Position numbers and translations under genes: made by a program
Assembly (NCBI GenBank): GCA_002702705.1
Contig: PABH01000007.1
Location: forward strand, 1 to 64,000
Direction: 5' to 3'
DNA from: Anaerolineaceae bacterium
GTDB taxonomy: Bacteria > Chloroflexota > Anaerolineae > Anaerolineales > Anaerolineaceae
Length of the DNA: 64,000 nt
Notes under the pieces: generated by a model
Told to the model about the DNA's origin: nothing
Databases searched by the model: none
The model's input: only the letters and a program-made list of their open reading frames with translations
Part shown: positions 18,337 to 27,041 of the stretch, one piece after another
Position numbering within the stretch: position 1 is the stretch's first letter
Layout of the letters: each line of letters begins with the position of its first letter

Positions 18337-18738
18337 ATGAATGATAAAAAATTTTCTAGTTCAAGTTATTTTCAAACAATCCAAGATAAAAAAATTATTG
18401 GTTCCAAATGTGTAGACTGCGGAGCGGTTCATTTACCTCCAAGAGAAATCTGTGCTACTTGTTTATCAGAAAATATGGAAGAGGTAAGCTTTTCCGGTAA
18501 AGGTGAATTGGCTGCTTATTCCGTGATTTATGTTCCCCCTACAGCAATGATTGAGGCTGGTTTTGGACGTGATAACCCTAATGTGGCTGGGATCGTTAAA
18601 TTGGTAGAAGGACCGATGATCAGCGCTCAGATCGTTGGTCTAGATACAAAAAACCCCGCTGAAATTAAAATCGGAACACCATTAAAAGCCACATTTGTGG
18701 AACGTGGTGATCGCGTCTTTTTAGCTTTTGAGGCTTAG
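18337..18738 (+). CDS. DUF35 zinc-ribbon/OB-fold protein, thiolase partner
   Basis: A small acyl-CoA-binding accessory protein of 133 residues. The rubredoxin-like zinc ribbon has CVDC and CATC pairs at about residues 24-27 and 38-41. An OB fold follows (KGELAAYSVIYVPP onward). These proteins form complexes with SCP2 thiolases or HMG-CoA synthases and channel the acyl group. The start is ATG 18337, fixed by GGAGGT at 18325-18330; a longer in-frame extension would run into the thiolase gene. Confidence 0.9.
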   Translation: MNDKKFSSSSYFQTIQDKKIIGSKCVDCGAVHLPPREICATCLSENMEEVSFSGKGELAAYSVIYVPPTAMIEAGFGRDNPNVAGIVKLVEGPMISAQIVGLDTKNPAEIKIGTPLKATFVERGDRVFLAFEA

Positions 18739-18755
18739 ATCAAAAGGAAATATAT

Positions 18756-19559
18756 ATGCCTTACGTGCAGGTTAACGGAATCCAACTTTATTACGAACTC
18801 CATGGACCAGAAAACGCTGATGTTATTGTTTTATCAAATGGTGTTTTGATGAGTACGGCTAGTTGGGCTTATCAAACAATGGAATTAGCAAAACATTTTC
18901 GAGTTTTGTTGTATGACTGCCGTGGCATGTGGAAATCGGAACATCCGGAAGAAGTATATAGTATGGAGCTTCACGCGGATGATTTGGCTGGATTGCTGGA
19001 TGAACTGCAAATCAAAAAAGCGCATATTGTGGGTATTTCGTACGGTTCTGAAATTAGTATGATGTTTGCGATCAAATATCCGAACCGAACACAAAGTTTA
19101 ATCGTCGCGGATGGAGTTTCTCAGGTTGATCCGTTATTAAAAGCTTTTGGTGATACCTGGGTATCGGCTGCGAAATTAAAAAATGCCCAATTATTACTGG
19201 AAACAACCAAACCCTTAAATTTTTCTGAAGCCTATTTATTAAAAAATAAAGAGGTGTTGGATGGTTTAGTGGCGAAATATGAACAACTTGATTTTGAGGC
19301 TTTTGTTCGGTTGATGAATTGTTTTTTTGATTTGAATATTACAAGTCGATTAAAGGAAATATCTGCACCAACACTTGTGTTGGTAGGTGAGCAGGATATC
19401 TTAAAGACCAGAAAATATTCGGATCGGATTGTAGGCGAGATCCCAAATGCGGAATATGTGGTAATTCCAGGGGCTGGACATGCTGCTTGTTTGGAAAAGC
19501 CCGGGATTTTTAATACCTTGATCCTTGGTTTTGTGCATAAAAATAAGGAAATTTTTTAA
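18756..19559 (+). CDS. Alpha/beta hydrolase, 3-oxoadipate enol-lactonase-like
   Basis: A 267-residue alpha/beta hydrolase of standard size. The motifs are YDCRGMWKSEHP, the nucleophile elbow GISYGSE (Ser ~93), GEQDILK for the acid and GAGHAACLEKP for the catalytic His. The overall pattern resembles PcaD/BioH-like enzymes. It is the second hydrolase of the operon, and its short cap suggests a different substrate from the longer one upstream. AAAGGA lies before the ATG. Hydrolysis of a lactone or an acyl-CoA intermediate would suit the setting; this is inference. Confidence 0.82.
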   Translation: MPYVQVNGIQLYYELHGPENADVIVLSNGVLMSTASWAYQTMELAKHFRVLLYDCRGMWKSEHPEEVYSMELHADDLAGLLDELQIKKAHIVGISYGSEISMMFAIKYPNRTQSLIVADGVSQVDPLLKAFGDTWVSAAKLKNAQLLLETTKPLNFSEAYLLKNKEVLDGLVAKYEQLDFEAFVRLMNCFFDLNITSRLKEISAPTLVLVGEQDILKTRKYSDRIVGEIPNAEYVVIPGAGHAACLEKPGIFNTLILGFVHKNKEIF

Positions 19560-19560
19560 C

Positions 19561-19977
19561 ATGGCAGAAAGCATCAATTTTCGCATCGAACAAAATGCAT
19601 CCTTTAGAAAAACAATTTCACGCTCGGATATCAGTTTGTTTGCCGGGATTAGTGGAGATTTTCACCCGGATCACATCAATGTGGAATATCGAAAAGAAAA
19701 AGGGTCCTCCAATCTAATTACCCATCAAGGCATTCTGGTTGGTATGTTGAATTCGGTTTTACGAAACCAATTGCCTGGAAATCAATTTAATTTGTTAAGA
19801 CAACAAGTTGAATATTTATACCCTGTTTACGAGGGTGAAACAGTAGAAGCCTACGTTGAAATAAAAAATTGGCTGCCTGAAAAACGATTGATGATTTTAC
19901 GTTTAGCTTGTTATAACCAAGATAAAAAAGAGGTTATTACTGGTGAAGCGGTGATGATCTATCAGGCAGAGAAGTGA
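19561..19977 (+). CDS. MaoC-like enoyl-CoA hydratase
   Basis: A hot-dog-fold (R)-hydratase of 138 residues. The family motif FAGISGDFHPDHIN contains the catalytic Asp and His. HQGILVGML corresponds to the dimer helix, and the C terminus has the usual beta strands. It would hydrate a 2-enoyl-CoA to the 3-hydroxyacyl-CoA used by the SDR at the head of the operon. The ATG at 19561 starts one base after the previous stop, so translation is coupled. A longer in-frame start inside the hydrolase gene lacks a ribosome site. Confidence 0.88.
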   Translation: MAESINFRIEQNASFRKTISRSDISLFAGISGDFHPDHINVEYRKEKGSSNLITHQGILVGMLNSVLRNQLPGNQFNLLRQQVEYLYPVYEGETVEAYVEIKNWLPEKRLMILRLACYNQDKKEVITGEAVMIYQAEK

Positions 19978-20099
19978 GATAACGAACGAATAAAGATCGC
20001 CAAATCGTGAAAGGAGGAAGTGTACACCGGAGTATTAATCAAGAAATAAGTCCAATTAAGAAAACTGTTTGAGATAAAATAATTTTTAGGAGAAAAATA

Positions 20100-21503
20100 A
20101 TGAAGAAGTGGTTAAGCTTAATAAGCCTTATCGTAGTTCTTTCCATGCTCTTGGGTGCATGTGTTTCACAAGTAACGCCGGAGCCTGTGGTAGAAGAACC
20201 AGTCGTCGAAGAACCTGTCGTTGAACCGACCGCAGAACCTGTAATGGAAGAACCAACCGAAGCGCCAGCCGTTGAAGAACCAGTGGTTGAAGAGCCTGAA
20301 TTGGGACCGGTATTAAAGATCGGTCAATTAAGCTGGTTATCCGGTGCATTAGCCTTATATGGGCAACAGCAAACCCGTGGTTTTGAACTCGGTTTAGAAT
20401 ATGCTTCCGGTGGTGTTCAGGATGATGAAGGTCGTTGGGTAATCGCTGGACGCCCGGTGGAAGTACTTATTCGTGATACAGAAGGAAACCCGGAAAAAGG
20501 TGTTCAATTAGCCCGAGAATTAATAGAAAAAGAAGGCGTAGAAATTCTGCAAGGTCCTGTTGGCTCTGGTGTGGCAGCTGCCTTAACAACAGTTGCATTG
20601 GAAAACAAAATGATCTTGATGGTTGACCCGGCTGCTTCCGCGTTCACAACAGGTGCATATTTTAACCCTTACGTATTCCGAACATCCCGAACCAATTTTG
20701 ACGATACCCTCGTCATTGCAAAATACTTGGTTGAGAATGTTGGTAAGAATTTTGCTCATATTGGAATTGATAGTGCATTTGGCCAGGGTTCTGGTGTTGC
20801 ATTGAAATATTCGGTTGAGAAATTTGGTGGCCAGGTAATAGCCGACATTTATGCCCCTGCTGATACCACCGACTTTACCCCATACATTCAACAAGCGATG
20901 GATTCCGGCGCGGAATGTTTATTCCTGACCTGGGCTGGAACTGGTTATGTTACTTTGTTCCAACAGTTAGGTGACCTTGGTGCATTGGATGCAATGCGCG
21001 TAGCCACGGGTTATGGTGATAATGCTTCTTTTGCTGCAGTTTATGGTTCAGCGATTGATCAAATCGGTCTGAATGTATACCATTACACAGTTCCTGATAA
21101 CGCCATCAATGACTGGTTAACCGAAAAACACATGGAACGTTTTAATGAGCCCCCAGATCTCTTTACAGCTGGTGGTATGGCTTCCGCTATTGCTTTAGCC
21201 AATGCATTAGAACTTACCGGTGGCGATGCAAACGGTGATGCAATGATCCCCGTTTTAGAAGGAATGAAATTTGAAGGGCCAAAAGGAACTTATTATATCC
21301 GTCCTGAAGATCATGTCTGTGAACAACCAATGAACATCTTAAAACTGGTCAATATCAATCCTGATAAAGACGGCGATGGTATTCCCGAATATGATTTCTT
21401 CGAAACTGTGTATGTCAGTGCATACGATGAATTAGGTGTGCCGTGTACGTTGGAAGGCGATTATGCGTCACGGTGCGGCGATCTGGCCACAATTGGTCAG
21501 TAG
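20100..21503 (+). CDS. livK: Liv-type ABC transporter substrate-binding lipoprotein
   Basis: A 467-residue periplasmic-binding-fold type I protein, exported as a lipoprotein. The signal peptide ends in the lipobox LLGAC (Cys21). Residues ~25-62 form a tether of repeated VEEP/VVEEP units rich in Glu, Pro and Val, typical of extracytoplasmic binding proteins in Anaerolineae. The binding domain starts near residue 65 (KIGQLSWLSGALA). The fold is shared by receptors for amino acids, amides, urea and aromatic or aliphatic acids; the ligand is probably the acid processed by the upstream operon. TTAGGAG precedes the ATG. It is separated from the ATPase genes by a strong hairpin. Confidence 0.93.
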   Translation: MKKWLSLISLIVVLSMLLGACVSQVTPEPVVEEPVVEEPVVEPTAEPVMEEPTEAPAVEEPVVEEPELGPVLKIGQLSWLSGALALYGQQQTRGFELGLEYASGGVQDDEGRWVIAGRPVEVLIRDTEGNPEKGVQLARELIEKEGVEILQGPVGSGVAAALTTVALENKMILMVDPAASAFTTGAYFNPYVFRTSRTNFDDTLVIAKYLVENVGKNFAHIGIDSAFGQGSGVALKYSVEKFGGQVIADIYAPADTTDFTPYIQQAMDSGAECLFLTWAGTGYVTLFQQLGDLGALDAMRVATGYGDNASFAAVYGSAIDQIGLNVYHYTVPDNAINDWLTEKHMERFNEPPDLFTAGGMASAIALANALELTGGDANGDAMIPVLEGMKFEGPKGTYYIRPEDHVCEQPMNILKLVNINPDKDGDGIPEYDFFETVYVSAYDELGVPCTLEGDYASRCGDLATIGQ

Positions 21504-21519
21504 TTCGTTCCTCTAAATC

Positions 21520-21555
21520 GCAATAGAGGGTGGGGTTACTCCCACTCTCTATTGC
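21520..21555 (+). terminator. Intercistronic hairpin after livK
   Basis: A 15-bp stem with one G-U pair (21520-21534 with 21541-21555) closes a six-base loop. No T-run follows, so it is probably a partial terminator or an mRNA-stabilising hairpin. Either would leave more transcript for the binding protein than for the membrane subunits downstream. Confidence 0.7.
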
Positions 21556-21586
21556 TGGTTATTGATTATTTCATAAAGGAGTGCCG

Positions 21587-22387
21587 ATGAATTCTGACCG
21601 GGAAATTATTTTAGAAGCAAAAAACTTACGTAAAGAATTTGGCGGGTTGGTGGCTGTTGAAGATGTGAGCGTCCAAATCCAGGCCAGAACTTTACACTCA
21701 ATTATTGGACCGAATGGGGCAGGGAAAACCACTCTTTTTAATTTATTAAGTGGTGTGCTTAAACCAACCCGTGGTTTCGTTTATTTTAAAGGCCAAGATA
21801 TAACTCATTTACCACCACATCGGATTGCTCATTTGGGTATTGGGCGTTCGTTTCAAATTACCAACATATTTCCGAATTTGACTGTGCTTGAAAATATTCG
21901 ACTTGCTTCCCAAGCTTTGGGAGGTGATAATTTTAGATTACTTAAAGCCAGCAGTGATTTTCAGAAATATGTCGATAAAGCGCTTCAAGTGATTGAATGG
22001 GTTGGGTTAAAAGGTCGGGAAGCAGATTTAGCAAGAAATCTGGCACATGGTGAAAAACGAAAACTGGAGTTGGGCATTATGCTTGCCGCTGATCCTCAGG
22101 TTCTATTGCTTGATGAACCCACTGCAGGAATGTCTTCTGAACAGGTTCCGGCTTTATTAGAAATTATTCACTCCATTATGAACTTAGGTGATAAAACGAT
22201 CATCTTGGTTGAACATCGGATGGATATGGTGATGAGTATTTCAGACCGAATTACCGTAATGCACTTAGGTGGATTATTGGCTGAAGGTACTCCTCAAGAG
22301 ATCGCCTCTAATCAGACTGTTCAAACCGCTTATCTGGGTGATTTGTATGGTGATCTTACCGAATCGATGGAGGGTAAAAATGGATAA
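21587..22387 (+). CDS. livG: Liv-type ABC transporter ATPase LivG
   Basis: An ATP-binding subunit of 266 residues. It has Walker A GPNGAGKTT, the Q loop in GIGRSFQITN, the LivG-type signature LAHGEKRKLELG and Walker B VLLLDEPTAGM. The His switch is in LVEHRMDMV. AAAGGA at 21575-21580 puts the start at ATG 21587; a GTG at 21581 would touch the ribosome site. It powers uptake together with LivF, and the two genes overlap by eight bases. Confidence 0.93.
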   Translation: MNSDREIILEAKNLRKEFGGLVAVEDVSVQIQARTLHSIIGPNGAGKTTLFNLLSGVLKPTRGFVYFKGQDITHLPPHRIAHLGIGRSFQITNIFPNLTVLENIRLASQALGGDNFRLLKASSDFQKYVDKALQVIEWVGLKGREADLARNLAHGEKRKLELGIMLAADPQVLLLDEPTAGMSSEQVPALLEIIHSIMNLGDKTIILVEHRMDMVMSISDRITVMHLGGLLAEGTPQEIASNQTVQTAYLGDLYGDLTESMEGKNG

Positions 22388-23111
22388 TTTAATGTTAAAT
22401 GTATCCAATATTCAAACTTTCATTGGTCAATTCCATATTCTGGAAGGTGTTTCTCTGGAAGTACCAAAAGGGGCAATCACAGTTCTTCTTGGAAGGAATG
22501 GTGCTGGTAAAACAACCACCTTAAAATCAATTTTAGGGTTAACACCGCCGAGAGAAGGTATTGTTGAATTTAAGGGGAATCCAATTCAGGGAAAACGTGC
22601 TTATGATGTGGCAGCAATGGGTATTGGTTATGTACCAGAACATCGCGCCATTTTTAGTAACCTCTCAGTCGCTGAAAATCTAAAAATAGCTGAACGAAAA
22701 AAGGGTGATCTGGATAAAAAAGCAGATTTTATTTTCGAGCTATTCCCAGATTTAAAACGGTTGTACAAATTGCCTGGAAATCATCTTTCAGGTGGGCAGC
22801 AGCAGATGTTGGCTGTAGCGAGAGCATTGGTTCCAGACAATGACTTATTATTAATTGATGAACCTAGTGAAGGTTTAGCTCCCATTTTAATCCAACAAAT
22901 GATGGAAGCAATTCGAAGTTTGAGTAGCAAAACCACAGTTCTGCTAGTTGAACAGAACTTCCGAATGGCTAGTCAATTAGCTGAATATTATTACATTATT
23001 GATGATGGCAAAAGTGTGCAACATGGTAAGATGGCAGATTTAGTGAATGATACTGAAACAGTACATCGGTACCTGGGTACAGCAGTTGGTGCCTTAGGAG
23101 GTAAACGATGA
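22380..23111 (+). CDS. livF: Liv-type ABC transporter ATPase LivF
   Basis: The second ATP-binding subunit, 243 residues. It has Walker A GRNGAGKTT, GYVPEHRAIF after the Q loop, the canonical signature LSGGQQQ and Walker B LLIDEPSEGL, with the typical LivF ending. The start is ATG 22380, inside the end of livG, with GGAGGG upstream. A longer frame back to 22269 would overlap livG by more than 100 bases and is unlikely. It overlaps livH by four bases (ATGA). Confidence 0.93.
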   Translation: MDNLMLNVSNIQTFIGQFHILEGVSLEVPKGAITVLLGRNGAGKTTTLKSILGLTPPREGIVEFKGNPIQGKRAYDVAAMGIGYVPEHRAIFSNLSVAENLKIAERKKGDLDKKADFIFELFPDLKRLYKLPGNHLSGGQQQMLAVARALVPDNDLLLIDEPSEGLAPILIQQMMEAIRSLSSKTTVLLVEQNFRMASQLAEYYYIIDDGKSVQHGKMADLVNDTETVHRYLGTAVGALGGKR

Positions 23112-24595
23112 AAAACTTTTCGAAGTCAAATAAAACCTTACTCATCGTTTTTGGTTTACTTTTAATCTTAGGTTTGTTTGCTTATTTCACGATGGGGCAG
23201 ACTTCATTTGTACGAACTTCGCTCTCCGGGTTAACTATTGGTGCTTTATATTTTATGGTTGCCGCAGGTTTAACCCTAGTGTTTGGACTCATGGATGTTT
23301 TAAACTTTGCTCATGGTACAACTTTTATGATTGGCGCCTATATGGGGTGGCAATTTTTTACAAATCCATCGTTTTTATTTGGTGTAGCTCCTTTGCTGAT
23401 TGCCTTTTTGGCTGGTATTTCCGCAAATACATTGTTACAAGTTTATGTCACTCAGTGGAAAATCGATGAATCAAAACGCGAATGGATAAAACGTGGGTTG
23501 ATATTAATGGCTCTGGTTTTTGGGCTGATTGGGGTGTGGGGGATTGATTTCCTCGATTTAGCAGAAACTGCTATGGTTGCGATCACATTTACAACAAATC
23601 CTCTTTCTGAATTATCTCCTCAATTACCCTTAGCTGTTTTTTGGTATCGACCTTTGTTAATGCTATTTTCTGGTGCACTGCTCGCAGTTGCGATTGCAGG
23701 ACCTGGTGATAAAACGAAGACCCTTCATGTAGATAATGCCAAACGTGGCTGGATTGTGGTAGCCGTTTTGATTGTTTTGACCATTGTTTCCGTATTGGTG
23801 AGAGAAAGTGGTCCAGAGGCAGTTTTATTAATGAATGCCGATTTGCGCTTCGTACTCTCTCTCCTGGTAGGTGCATTAATCGGAGCTGGGTTTGGTGCAG
23901 CTATGGAGGCCAGTCTGATCCGGCCTTTATATGTTCGACCAATGTATCAAGTGCTGGTTACGCTTGGTGTTGCCTATGTGTTTAAGGAAGTAATTCAGGT
24001 TTTGTGGGAGCCATTGGCATATCAAATGAGTCGTCCTCCTTTTTTCTCACAGCCTGGAAAAGCGGATAATTTAATCGCATGGTTTTCAACCCACAATACA
24101 ACGGTAGATATTTTGGGTGTTACATTCCCAAGTTATCGTTTATTCATTATTTTGTTGGGCATTCTCATGTTGATCGGCCTGGCTATCCTGATGAACTTCA
24201 CTCGGTTTGGTATGATCATTCGGGCAGGTGTGCAAGACCGAAGCATGGTAGAAGCACTTGGAATTAATGTGCGCCGGGTGTTTACCCTGGTTTTTGCCCT
24301 TGGAGCAGGTTTGGCAGCTTTAGGTGGAATTGGAGCAGCTCCATTTATTCCAGTTCAGCCCAATATGGGTGACGCATTCCAACTGCAAGGTTTTATTGTG
24401 GTTGTGATTGGCGGTATGGGCAGTTATAGCGGTGCCGCAATTGGTGCGCTGCTTTTGGGTATGGCGCGTGCTTTTGGAGATTATCTGGCTTTAAAATTCT
24501 CTTTATCACCTGCTATATCAGAAGCATCAACCGTGATTATTATGGCGATTATTTTAATCGTAAAACCATCCGGTTTATTTGGAAAGAAGGAGTAA
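23108..24595 (+). CDS. livH: Liv-type ABC permease LivH with extra central membrane segment
   Basis: A 495-residue permease, far longer than the usual ~290 residues. The N-terminal signature VFGLMDVLNFAHG (about 58-70) and the C-terminal half from about residue 255 (RPLYVRPMYQVLVTLG; VIGGMGSYSGAAIGALLLG) are standard. Between them lies an insertion of ~150 residues with about four extra hydrophobic segments and a charged loop (about 105-250). No frameshift is visible, and the insertion reads as membrane protein throughout. ATGA overlap couples it to livF. It forms the pore with LivM. Confidence 0.9.
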   Translation: MKNFSKSNKTLLIVFGLLLILGLFAYFTMGQTSFVRTSLSGLTIGALYFMVAAGLTLVFGLMDVLNFAHGTTFMIGAYMGWQFFTNPSFLFGVAPLLIAFLAGISANTLLQVYVTQWKIDESKREWIKRGLILMALVFGLIGVWGIDFLDLAETAMVAITFTTNPLSELSPQLPLAVFWYRPLLMLFSGALLAVAIAGPGDKTKTLHVDNAKRGWIVVAVLIVLTIVSVLVRESGPEAVLLMNADLRFVLSLLVGALIGAGFGAAMEASLIRPLYVRPMYQVLVTLGVAYVFKEVIQVLWEPLAYQMSRPPFFSQPGKADNLIAWFSTHNTTVDILGVTFPSYRLFIILLGILMLIGLAILMNFTRFGMIIRAGVQDRSMVEALGINVRRVFTLVFALGAGLAALGGIGAAPFIPVQPNMGDAFQLQGFIVVVIGGMGSYSGAAIGALLLGMARAFGDYLALKFSLSPAISEASTVIIMAIILIVKPSGLFGKKE

Positions 24596-24598
24596 ATC

Positions 24599-25717
24599 AT
24601 GGCAGAATTACAAACACAAAATGTCAAAAAACAAAAGCCGGGTTTATTCAAACAAAATCAATTGGCAATCATTGTATTGGTTTTGTTAATTCTATTTCCA
24701 TTTATAATGAGTCTAATTACTGGACAACCTGCCAATGAAGGGAAACCGAAATTTTGGGAAGGTCAATTCATTAATTTCTTTATTATGGCAGTTTATGCCA
24801 TGAGTTATGATTTATTGATGGGATATACCGGCATATTGTCATTTGGACATGCAGCCTTTTTTGGCGCTGGAGCCTATACAATGGCGTTGTGGTTAACTCA
24901 TTTTGCACCTTTGATTAGCAGCCAATACAAAATCACACTTCCAGGTGGAATGGATATTACTACCACCTTGTTATTTATTGTCGCTTTATTATTGGTGCTG
25001 ATTGTATCCATTTTGATGGGGTTATTTTTCAGTGGAGCTTCTGTAAGGGTGAAAGGAGTCTACTTTGCTATGATCACCCTGGCAATTGGTGAGGCTTTCC
25101 ACATTCTTTCAAAAGCAACGGATTTCGTAAAATGGACCGGAGCGGATGAAGGATTGCATGGAGTTCCTGTTCCATTATGGATCAATCCAACCCAACATCG
25201 TCTACGATTCTATTTTATGGCCTTATTTTTTATGGTGGTAATGTACTTATTCTTGAAGCGAGTCACCGAATCACCCACGGGGCGAGTGTTTGTTGCCATC
25301 CGTGAAAATGAAAATAGAGTGCGTATGATTGGATTTAATCCGGCAACGTATCGAAGTTTGGCGTTTGTAACCTCTGCTATTGCTGCTGGTTTATCCGGTG
25401 CAATGTTCTCGTTGTGGAATATGTCAGCAACCCCATCAATGACCTCTGCAGTGACAACCATTAATGCCTTGATTATGACTATTCTTGGGGGTGTAGGAAC
25501 TTTAATCGGGCCAATTTTAGGCGCGGGTTTAATGCAAATTTTCAGCCAATTCTTTTACCAATGGTTTGGTGCCAGATGGCCCTTGGTGTTTGGATTGATC
25601 TTTATCGCCCTGGTTGTATTTTTACCCTATGGTATTGTAGGCACCTATCGCCTTCGTAAGCAAGGAATGAAGGCAGGGTGGACAAGATTTACAAAGCAGT
25701 TTTCTGCTAAAAAATAA
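24599..25717 (+). CDS. livM: Liv-type ABC permease LivM
   Basis: The second permease subunit, 372 residues with about nine membrane helices. Recognisable segments are LLMGYTGILSFGHAAFFGAGAY in two parts (SFGHAAFFG being the LivM hallmark), the EAA-like stretch RVFVAIRENENRVRMIG, and ILGGVGTLIGPILGA near the C terminus. AAGGAG precedes the ATG three bases after livH. It is the last gene of the transporter block and ends at a clear terminator. Confidence 0.93.
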   Translation: MAELQTQNVKKQKPGLFKQNQLAIIVLVLLILFPFIMSLITGQPANEGKPKFWEGQFINFFIMAVYAMSYDLLMGYTGILSFGHAAFFGAGAYTMALWLTHFAPLISSQYKITLPGGMDITTTLLFIVALLLVLIVSILMGLFFSGASVRVKGVYFAMITLAIGEAFHILSKATDFVKWTGADEGLHGVPVPLWINPTQHRLRFYFMALFFMVVMYLFLKRVTESPTGRVFVAIRENENRVRMIGFNPATYRSLAFVTSAIAAGLSGAMFSLWNMSATPSMTSAVTTINALIMTILGGVGTLIGPILGAGLMQIFSQFFYQWFGARWPLVFGLIFIALVVFLPYGIVGTYRLRKQGMKAGWTRFTKQFSAKK

Positions 25718-25724
25718 GTTTGGG

Positions 25725-25758
25725 ATTGGGCTGTCTGAACGGGGCAGCCCAATTTTTA
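25725..25758. terminator. Bidirectional terminator after livM
   Basis: A 9-bp stem (ATTGGGCTG at 25725-25733 with CAGCCCAAT at 25745-25753), extendable with a wobble pair, is followed by TTTTTATTT. It ends the liv transcript and the convergent AlkX-like gene. Confidence 0.8.
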
Positions 25759-26940
25759 TTTAAAGGGAGGATAAATACTGCTGGAAAACTCCACCTGGGG
25801 ACATGAATGCCAATCCGCACACGATTGAATGATTTTTAAGAATACATCAGTAAAAGCCGAATCAGGAGAAAAAGAATCCTCAAAATGAAGCTCTCGGATT
25901 TCGAATATTTTTTCTTTTCTGTGGGCCTTTGCATCCAACCGGCCTATCAGATTTCCTTTATATAAAATCGGTAGACTGAAATAACCATATTGGCGTTTTT
26001 CTGCTGGCAAGTAACATTCGATCGAAAATTTAAAATCGAAAAGATCTTGGGTCCTCTCCCGATCCCATATGAGGGGATCAAATGGTGATAAGAGTGTACT
26101 GTGGGAGGCAATAAATTCGTTATTTAATATCTTTTCAACAAGGGGTAGATTTTCTTTGTGGATTAAAATATCTTCTTCCCATTCCGGATTATGAAAAGTT
26201 AGGATTTTCCCCTCAGAACGCAGTTCATCAATTTGTGCTTGGGTTTCCGTTTTCCCCAATCTGTAATAATCTGAAACCCATTTTTGGCGTGCTGCTCCTA
26301 AGATTTTAATCGTTTTTTCAACCCAGTAACGCTGGGCTTGATTGACCGAGGGTGTGTTTTTGTCATCATAATTTGGAAGCACATTGGATAATAAATCATA
26401 ATAACGTTGAAACTTGTGGCGATAAACAACCATTAAGTCACCCCGGTGCCAGAGATTTTCCAAGGCGATTTTTTCTTCTTTCCAGTTCCACCACCCGCCT
26501 GGTTGTTTTTTTGAATTTTTAAAGTCAGTAGAGCAGGTTGGTCCATTTTCTCGAATTGTATCCAGAACCATCTGTATGACTTCCGGATGATCCTGATACC
26601 ATTGATCAGATAGCCGCCATCCATTGGTAGGTTCCATTTTGCTGCGAAAATAAGGATAATCTTCGATTGGGATAAAACACGCAGCATGAGACCAATATTC
26701 AAATAAATCGCCGCGGCGGTGAGTTTCTTCTAGCCATGCTGGCTCATAGTTTCCTAACCTGGACCACAAGATGAAATATGGTGCACGCGCAACAACATGA
26801 ATAGTATCAATCTGTAACACACCCATCTGACGGATAGTTTTAATTACATCTTGGAATTGGGCAGGTCTATTAATCGTATTTAACAAACCCAGGTTATTTA
26901 GCTGCATCAATTTCACTTGCTGTTTGGTTAGGATGGTCAT
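25756..26940 (-). CDS. DNA glycosylase of the AlkX/YcaQ family
   Basis: A 394-residue HTH_42 (YcaQ-like) winged-helix protein. The N-terminal region has LQIDTI: Gln43-Ile-Asp45 is the Gln-hydrophobic-Asp motif that marks the AlkX/YcaQ branch, whereas AlkZ has Gln-hydrophobic-Gln. The EYWSHAAC segment and the C-terminal FDPLIWDRERT and GRLDAKAHR blocks are also typical. E. coli YcaQ removes alkylated purines and unhooks interstrand crosslinks. AAAGGA lies before the ATG. It is a single gene with its own good promoter, divergent from a PH-domain gene. Confidence 0.85.
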   Translation of the reverse strand: MTILTKQQVKLMQLNNLGLLNTINRPAQFQDVIKTIRQMGVLQIDTIHVVARAPYFILWSRLGNYEPAWLEETHRRGDLFEYWSHAACFIPIEDYPYFRSKMEPTNGWRLSDQWYQDHPEVIQMVLDTIRENGPTCSTDFKNSKKQPGGWWNWKEEKIALENLWHRGDLMVVYRHKFQRYYDLLSNVLPNYDDKNTPSVNQAQRYWVEKTIKILGAARQKWVSDYYRLGKTETQAQIDELRSEGKILTFHNPEWEEDILIHKENLPLVEKILNNEFIASHSTLLSPFDPLIWDRERTQDLFDFKFSIECYLPAEKRQYGYFSLPILYKGNLIGRLDAKAHRKEKIFEIRELHFEDSFSPDSAFTDVFLKIIQSCADWHSCPQVEFSSSIYPPFK

Positions 26941-26968
26941 CGGAGGTCCTTTGTTGTAAATTTGTTCT

Positions 26969-26998
26969 ATTATAATGAATTAAAAGTAAATTTGCCAA
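26969..26998 (-). promoter_or_regulatory. Promoter of the AlkX-like gene
   Basis: On the minus strand TTGGCA (26993-26998, 5 of 6) is followed after 18 bases by TATAAT (26969-26974, 6 of 6). The predicted leader is about 22 bases and includes the ribosome site. Confidence 0.65.
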
Positions 26999-27041
26999 CT
27001 AAATTCAGAAATTAAAATATAATTATGACAGGAGATTTCGT

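Noticed and set aside
20008-20050. Mini-gene behind AAAGGAGG with a GTGTACAC palindrome
   Set aside because: Only an eight-codon GTG frame with poor spacing is present; a translated product is not supported.
20190-20310. Direct DNA repeats in the livK gene
   Set aside because: They encode the VEEP-type tether behind the lipobox and are low-complexity coding sequence, not a separate repeat element.
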